Source: Tethya wilhelma (lineage: Eukaryota > Porifera > Demospongiae > Tethyida > Tethyidae). From it: a stretch of 64,000 nucleotides of DNA. Below the pieces are notes generated by a model. It searched no databases. It was given only the letters and a program-made list of their open reading frames with translations, and was not told the origin of the DNA. Every line of letters begins with the position of its first letter. Position 1 is the stretch's first letter. The position numbers and the translations under genes are program-made. Location of the stretch: NCBI GenBank assembly GCA_964030475.1, contig CAXIPT010000009.1, forward strand, positions 124,649-188,648, written 5' to 3'. Below, one piece after another: positions 56,956 through 64,000 of this stretch.

Positions 56956-59900
56956 CTATGTCTTTCTCTGTTCGATATCTTCACTCAGCTGTAGCAGCCA
57001 CATAGCTGCTCTGTCTGTCTTGTGCTGGCAGTGAGAGAGAGCTCTCTTACAGTCATTGGCATCAATGAACGATATCCCCATACCAAGGAGCATCTCTACT
57101 CTCATGTCTTCTTTGGCCTTCTCTACATCAAAGTTATAAGTCAGTAGTGACTTTCGACAAACTTCTTTTGAACAGTCGCGGAATTCTTCGTCCATAAGGA
57201 TGACATTTTGCAATCGTAAGAGCAATTCTTCTGACTGGTCGGTGCCTGCACCACTTATACCCACTCCTCCACCTGTGGTAGCACTAGCACCGCCGGTAGT
57301 AACCCTCGGTCCGTTGGTAGAAGAGTTATTTTTGCTGCCCGCTGTAGTGTTGGACCGCCGAGGTAGAGCAACGGGCTTAGTCTTTGCTGGACAGTCCGAA
57401 CCGTGGCGTTGGAGGGGGAAAATTTCATCCTCCGCCTCTTCCTGTGGAATAGACGGTGCCCTGGACTTCACCGATTGGGACGTCGAACGATTCCCTAACG
57501 GGTAACCCTTTTGGTCCGAGTCGGACATTTTTCTCTTTGAGGAAGAGCTCGTCGACATGTACCTCACTCGGTTGGGCATCACAGCATCGTCAGCTGATGG
57601 GCCCGGTGTCTTATCCACCGTCGGGGTAACGTAGCTGTACTGGGAGGGGATCATGGGTACTGTACCCTCGGGAGGAGGGGACCGTGTTGGCACCAGCGGT
57701 TTAGGAAGTCCTGTTGATGGGCTTGAATTAGAATCGAGCAAGCCTCCATTGCGATGTTGTCCAGGTGGTGGCACTTCAGAACTGTTGAGTCTTTTTATCG
57801 CGTAAGGTTCCATCTTAAGATATTCGTCATCATCAACTTCTTGAATTGGCGAAGGGGAACCACCAGTTGCTGCCAACCCTTTCTGCCTCACTTCTGAGAA
57901 TGTCTCACCAACTGAAGGATCCACTGCATTCTCTATCGTCACATACTGGTTGTCTTCGGACTTTTGTCGGGAGAATGCAGGATTCTGGGAGAGGCCTGTT
58001 CCCATCTGGTCAGCTGGTACGTAGCGTCGATGTTGCTTGCCTACAAATGCTTCATCTCCATACGTCACACTGGCTCCACCCAGCTTGGCTGCATCTTCGC
58101 CCGAGTGGATGAATTTTGAGTCACCAGTTGAGAGTTTCCCCGTGACTGTGTGTTGCGGACTTAGAGGCTCTCGAGGAGAAGCTGTTTGAGACAAAAGGCA
58201 AAATATTTCAGGACTAGAAATAAAATCTTGTGCTACATAGTAATTTTGTGAAACGCTATAGGTTCATGCTTCAATGGCAACACACAAGCTATGTAGTCTG
58301 TAAGCAAGACTCTCTAATGTACTCTGGCTGTAAGTGTTTATTAATCATAATCTGGAGATATTAATTCTAAATTTTAATTTTATTTCTTTTTTTTTAGACG
58401 TCATCCATAATTGCTCAAAATAAATAAAGATGAAGATTTTGTGGATGAAATTTCCCTTGTAACTTACCTGGCTTTGGACTTTGGTAATGTTGTTTCACTC
58501 TGAATGGAGGGGATGTACAAGTTGGCGAAGACCCATTGGAAGAGCTGGAGGATTGACCACTACCAGCATCTTGAGGATGCCTCACAAGACTGTAAGAGAG
58601 AAAGAAAACTCATCAAGAGTGTATCTTGTAAGCAAATTTTGACTACAGTAGATGGAAATCCACAATCCTTGTGCCTGCATATATAGGCTCACACCAAAAC
58701 CTTATTTTCACATGAATTGACAAATCAGGCCTTTAACCAAGAGTATATAATAGTAACATACTCTTGCTTTAACACATGTATACATGAAGAAATGAAGCAG
58801 AAAACTACGGATAGGCTCACAAACTCAAATATCTTGAACAAAAAGCCATTTATCAAGAGCCTATATTTACAAACAGAATTATTTCTAATCCATACAAAGC
58901 GAAAAAAAACAAACAAACAAACATGAACAGGCATGGCAAAGCCGCTTATATAAAACGCATCCACTTACACAAAGTCTTCTTCGTTTGCTTCATTCGACCA
59001 TTTCCTGCCATCAGAACCCCAGTGCATCACTTGTTCTACGTCCGTTGGACCACTGATAAAAAGATCGGAGGCCTTCGTCTTCCCCTCTTCTAGTTTCGCC
59101 CTGATGTCGCTAATTGGATTGAGGATATCGGTCACATGATCGGAGAGAAAGTGACCTATTCTGCCATCTTTGGTCATGCCAAACATCCACTCTGGCTTAG
59201 GCCTGCAATAGATCAATAGTTATTCAATACAAAGAAATGGTATTGCGTATGTACGTACTGTAGTTACATACAGTATTATGTGAAAGCTGAAATGTTTATT
59301 TGTCCAAATTTGGCAAATTTATGTTTAGTTTGCTAGTTTAAGCGTACACTTGAACAAACAGCTGTTGATGAAATATACACACACACCTTCGTAAGAAAAC
59401 AAAAACTTGCATGGAAAACGTATAAACAAGATGCCATTAATATGTCACAAACATTCAAATGTCATGCACATACATACATACACATAATTTTACTCATGAA
59501 TTAATACACTTACTTGTCAATCAAGTAAATGATGTCCCCTGTCTTGAACGAGAGTGAGTCAGGATCTGCAGCAACATCATGTACCTTCACTGCACGTACT
59601 AGTCTTGGTGACAGCTGGAGCGATTGTGTGAATACATAATGGTGTGCAACAATTAGAATAAAAGTGTAGACATTTCTAGCTACCATTCACCATACACATA
59701 ATTGACATCCCATATAATTATTATCTTTGATATGTATCATGTGTAGATTCTTATTAATTACACGTTAACGCACAACTTACATGTTGTACTCTCTTATAAA
59801 CAGTTTCAAATGACGGTCTATCTTGAGGATTCGATCTCCAACATGACTCCATCAGTGCATACATTTCCGTCGGACACCTCCGGGGTCTCGAGAGCCTCTC

Positions 59901-60052
59901 CCCCCGGATTAAGTGGTCCCTTATTTCGATGGGGCCAAGGCCCTCCCAGGGGGTCTTTGCGATGGAGTAGATCTCCCACAGTACCACGCCATAGCTCCAG
60001 ATGTCAGAGGCTGTCGAGAATTTGGCACGAGTCAGAGACTCGACAGCAGTCC

Positions 60053-60114
<62 letters not shown>

Positions 60115-60660
60115 TCTCATGAGTAGCTGTACATGTATCTTTGAGTGAATTTGGTATGTACTTCCTTGAAAGAGAATTGAAATGTTTGTGAAAATCGTAC
60201 CTAAATACTATATGGTGGAATCCGTATGCACTTGATGCATGGACAAAAACAGTAGGTCATATTGTTTTTACACTCTAGTCAAAGTAAAGTTACTGGTTTT
60301 AATTCGTAACAAAGTGTATTTGGCTCCTAAATACAACCTGAAAATGAAACTCAATTACTAAAGCATCTCTGAGCATGCTAAAAAAGTAGCCTCCTTTACT
60401 GCTACAAGAATTTTACAAATTCACAGCAAAAGTTGCCATACCGTCAAAATCAAGACAAAAATAAATATGATTGCTAAACAGAAGTATACATTAATATTTC
60501 TAGCTTACCAGGCAATTGGGATTCTAGCCGCCAAGTTTGATAAGTTGTATACTTCTGAATTTTCATCAAGAATTCTTGCCATGCCAAAATCACTTAATTT
60601 GATCTGTATGATTGTGAGTTCATTGATTAAAATACAGAGGTGCATGCAGAGAGAGAGGGA

Positions 60661-60718
<58 letters not shown>

Positions 60719-62273
60719 CTTACAAAATCTTCGTGGACAAGAAGGATGTTCCTAGCAGCGAGATCGCGATGAACAACTCTCCTTGTCTCAAGGTACCTCA
60801 TGGCATCTGCTATCTGACTGGCATAAGTATGAAAGAGATGAATGTTCAGAGAAGCTCCTTTCTTCTTCAGGTAGGTGTGAAGATTACCAAAAGAGGCAAG
60901 CTCTGCAACCTAAAGAAACCAAAAAGAAAATTTCTTTAGTTACAGATAAAGTGTGGCAGCTGCAAACATAAGTAGTTAAAAAACAAAAACAACAAAAAAC
61001 AACATTGGGAATGTAACAATAATACTTGAACAACATAGAAATGGCTGAATATCAAAAGCAAACAAAATGGTGTACATACACACACACACAGACACAAACA
61101 CACACATACCAGCATGAAAGGTTGCGAGAGTACAATTCCATACAACTGTATGATGTGCTTATGACGAATGGATGCCATTGAATTAGCTTCATCAATGAAC
61201 TGCCGCTGAACCTCTTGAGAACCATAGAGTGTCTTGACAGCAACAGCAATCTAGATATAGCCACACACACATACACACACACAAAAGAACCACAATATAT
61301 CCTATATTCAGAGTAAGACTTGTGGAGTTCTTTTGACCTGGTTTTGTATGTATTCATTAATGGTGAACATACAGCTGTTTTGCTTTTATAACCAACCAGC
61401 TTATTTTTTAGTGTAGTGAATTTCCATAGCAACTGATTTCCCATACAGAGTACTACAACATGTATGATCTACTTGTACCCTTATGTCACGGACTTCTGTA
61501 CCATTACATCATACACTTTTTGAATGGGGACACCAAGAAGCTCACACAATAAGCTTGGTGGTTTCAAAACACCCCTTCACCAATGGTGCTAACAATGAAC
61601 CCAAATGGGAAGGATGATAATGAGTCTAAAATAGACAGATCAAATGACACAGTTGTATCAAAATGAAACCATGGAACTATTGTCTCTAGACCTACAAAAT
61701 GACATGGGGATTGTGCATTGTATTTCTTTGGGAGGATTGGCTTATAACTACAACCTCTTTTCCAGACTCCCCCCTCACCCTGGGAACAAGGCTAGCTTAT
61801 AATCTGTGCTGCATGTACATAGAGTAGTATTCTGAATAATGTCAGAAGTGAAATTGAATTTGTAACAGAAGATATACTATCATTGACTGTCCAAACTCTA
61901 ACTGTAAGCTATGCATACATAAATAAATACGATTTATAGCTTCATAATTAGAATCCAACGCTATTGCTTCCTTTTTGTTTCCCCAAATCAACACTCTCCC
62001 CCAAAAATGTTATTGTAGTTATTACAGGCCTTTCCCAAACACATACAGCTGACAAAAAAATCACTGTAAACTTACTGCTCCGTGAACATTAGACCACGTC
62101 CCCTCGTGAACAGATCCATGAGCTCCTTCTCCGATCCTGTCCCCCAGTTTTACCTGATCCTTAGTGATGATGGCAGCTGTACGGTAGCTGGAGGTTGCTG
62201 AAGACTCTAGGATAGGTTGCTGGGCTGATTCTGGGGCAGGGTCATCAAAAATATTTGCCTTGCCAGCTAGCTT

Positions 62274-62337
<64 letters not shown>

Positions 62338-63396
62338 ATGTGTGTCAGTGAGTATGTTTCACACATGATCAAGACACTCAAATAACATTCCAAGCACATA
62401 ATAACACTTGACATTGTGTGTAATGGTGTGTTTCTATACATGTAGTGTCCATTAGTACTGACACAAGTCACCCTACACACACACTGTAACACACGCACAC
62501 ACAGTAAGCATAACTTGCAAGCTTAGCATAATTTGAGGATCCAGTCAGTTCATAGTACTGTCTGAACAAGTATAGATCCACAGTGATACAAAGGTGTATT
62601 CCCAATACACATTAACGGGATAATCATGCATGGTGCTATTTTCCATAGTACACAGTTTACACACAGGCACAGTTAATGATAACAAGTTAACAATGGGAGC
62701 AAACAACAACAAAAGCAAGGCCAAAACAACAAGTAGAGCTGAATGAATCTTTTCTTTAATAAGTATATAGAAGGAAGAGGCCTGGGGACAAGGCTAAGAG
62801 CTATGTACTTATACTACCAACTACTAAATCATTAAGCTAAAAGATAATAATTTACTGGTGTTCTAGTTTCTGGCCATGTTATAACCTTGCTACTGGAAGA
62901 GCTCTACTTTAGAATGCATGCAAATAAACACCCAGGTTGTGAAAAGGCAGCCACCTTTAGTCTAACAGTACTAAAATTGCCAAGTTGGCTACCTATATTA
63001 TGCAGTAGACTGGCCAATAGTAGGAAAACGAAACGAAGGTGAAGACTTAAGATGAGAGAGTGAGACAAAAAACAAATTTAGCATAAGCCATAATTTTACT
63101 ATCAGCTGCACCTTCTGCCTATCAAAACCTACCCTCATTCTTCCCATCCATTGCACATTCTCCTTCACTTTCTTTCGAAGTCTCATCCTCTCCGGTCTGG
63201 TCAGACCGATCATGTCCAAGCTGTCATCATCCTGAGCCACGTCCTTGAGGTGAGTAAGCCTCTTGACACCGTTCTCCAAGAAGGCCTTGTGGTATTGATG
63301 GAGATCGTAGCGCTTCAGAAAGTTGAAGAGACGCCGCTGCTCGATCACGAGCTCCTGATCGTCCAAAACTACTGATTGAGGTCTTTCATTTGCCAT
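56956..63396 (-). CDS. ACK/TNK2-type non-receptor tyrosine kinase (SAM-kinase-SH3-CRIB-UBA, 946 aa)
   Basis: Exons 63396-63133, 62276-62076, 61250-61110, 60909-60724, 60603-60509, 60051-59781, 59614-59514, 59202-58969, 58589-58468 and 58181-56956 all join in phase to 946 residues. The SAM-like domain (about 18-85) is in exon 1. The tyrosine kinase domain has GEGAHGSV (137-144), AVK (Lys161), HRDLAARN (249-256), DFG (269-271) and SYGVVLWEIYS. The usual APE is AVE (298-300), and Tyr sits in the activation loop (SEVYNLSN). The SH3 (about 391-446) is followed by a CRIB-like ISGPTDVEQVMHWG (469-482), a long Ser/Pro-rich region with a few YxxM/V sites (YLKMEP), and UBA helices at the C-terminus (MLLGMGISFIDANDCKRAL). 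This order defines the ACK family, which binds active Cdc42 and ubiquitin. The ATG at 63396 is chosen as the first ATG after an upstream GTG-only extension. Confidence 0.93.
60055..60113. repeat. (GT)n microsatellite at the ACK-like exon 6 acceptor
   Basis: On the coding strand it is (AC)n ending ACAAG, the acceptor of exon 60051. Confidence 0.97.
60647..60713. repeat. (GA)n microsatellite after the ACK-like exon 4 donor
   Basis: On the coding strand the GTAAGTTTTCC donor leads into (TC)n of about 30 units. Confidence 0.97.
62279..62331. repeat. (GT)n microsatellite forming the ACK-like exon 2 acceptor
   Basis: On the coding strand (AC)n ends in CACAG directly before exon 62276. Confidence 0.97.
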
Positions 63397-64000
63397 TGGT
63401 AAAGTTTTCTCCTTTGATTTTTGGTACACCTTTAGCTCAAGCTCTCTTCAACTGCGCTACGTCATGCGGTGGGGATTCCCCAATCAGTGAGGCGTGGCTC
63501 GCTCGCCCATCGGAAGCTCACGTGATCAAATTAACCACGAGCGAGCGCACACGTACACACGTACACAACTGACAAAAGCGAACACAAAGGGACACAACAA
63601 GTTGGCAGCCCAAGGCTAAACGGACTGAATTCTTCAACTTCGGACGGACCCTTTCAGTGTGGCTTACTTATAGTATTAACTCCCGGACTGCCTTTTGGAA
63701 GCGGTGCCTGATTTAAAGGTGAGCATACGAAGATCGATAGATCCATCATCATCCAGTCCAGCTGTACTGTGTGAGCTGATCAGCTCTTTAGTTGTTGACC
63801 ATGTTTGGGTACATCTGGTGGATCGATCAGTGAGCGTGTGTAGTGATATAATTTTTGTACTAAGAAAGTTCGCTTGGTTAAATTATAATTTTCTGCACAC
63901 AAAATTGGGTGTGTAACAGTGTTTATTTTATGGTAGTAAATGTATTTCTTGAATCAAAGGGGGTGTCACCAAAACACACACACACACACACACACACAAG
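63397..64000. promoter_or_regulatory. 5' flank of the ACK-like gene
   Basis: CG-richer than the surroundings at 63450-63560, with TACGTCATGCGG (CRE-like ACGTCA at 63460-63465) and repeated ACACGTAC words. It ends in a (CA)n run at 63975-63998. A divergent gene starting near 63700-64000 is possible but not shown. Confidence 0.4.

Overview
This window looks like nuclear DNA of a demosponge, most likely Amphimedon queenslandica or a close relative. I base that on AT-rich sequence with short GT-AG introns and dense dinucleotide repeats. It also holds an animal-type ACK tyrosine kinase, a Dispatched-like transporter, GPR157-like receptors, and NLR genes (DEATH-DEATH-NACHT) that begin with a 2A-like peptide. 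The species call is inference; no database was searched. I traced splice junctions by hand from the reading frames.

Layout. 1-3452: no recognisable gene. 3453-5487 (+): an unrecognised multi-pass membrane protein in two exons. 5964-6770 (-): a cytosolic sulfotransferase-like protein. 9523-16921: three paralogous GPR157-like receptors, two on minus and one on plus, each with the same three-exon, phase-0 structure; the second and third share a 210-bp divergent promoter. 17211-26161 (+): an eight-exon Dispatched-like RND protein; the assembly carries a 904-bp tandem duplication across a single N inside it. 26652-31234 (+): an HSP70-like ATPase plus substrate-binding domain, followed by an acidic linker, a coiled coil and a kinase domain whose catalytic Asp is Asn. 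The linker contains frame breaks.

31235-48951 is an accessory region on the minus strand. It holds the C-terminal part of an NLR-like protein with long internal repeats (34041-35483) and a decayed copy of it (about 31570-32900). Two NLR genes start with 2A-like peptides (exons at 45124-36846 and 48951-47056). The region also has a reverse transcriptase fragment, several TIR/MITE families, perfect palindromes, and a block bounded by single Ns that carries decayed copies of exons from two other genes in the window.

49143-56425 (+): a 19-exon gene for a secreted-leader, multi-pass NhaC-type Na+/H+ antiporter-like protein, head to head with the second NLR gene. 56956-63396 (-): a complete ten-exon ACK/TNK2-type kinase (SAM, tyrosine kinase, SH3, CRIB, UBA).

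Repeats. tRNA-derived SINE copies lie in introns. Dinucleotide repeats repeatedly abut splice sites. Four N positions or runs (23266, 35484, 36845, 52652-52872) mark assembly joins; the first and last have duplicated flanks, so gene structure there should be treated with care. The most interesting targets are the HSP70-kinase fusion and the 2A-headed NLR genes.
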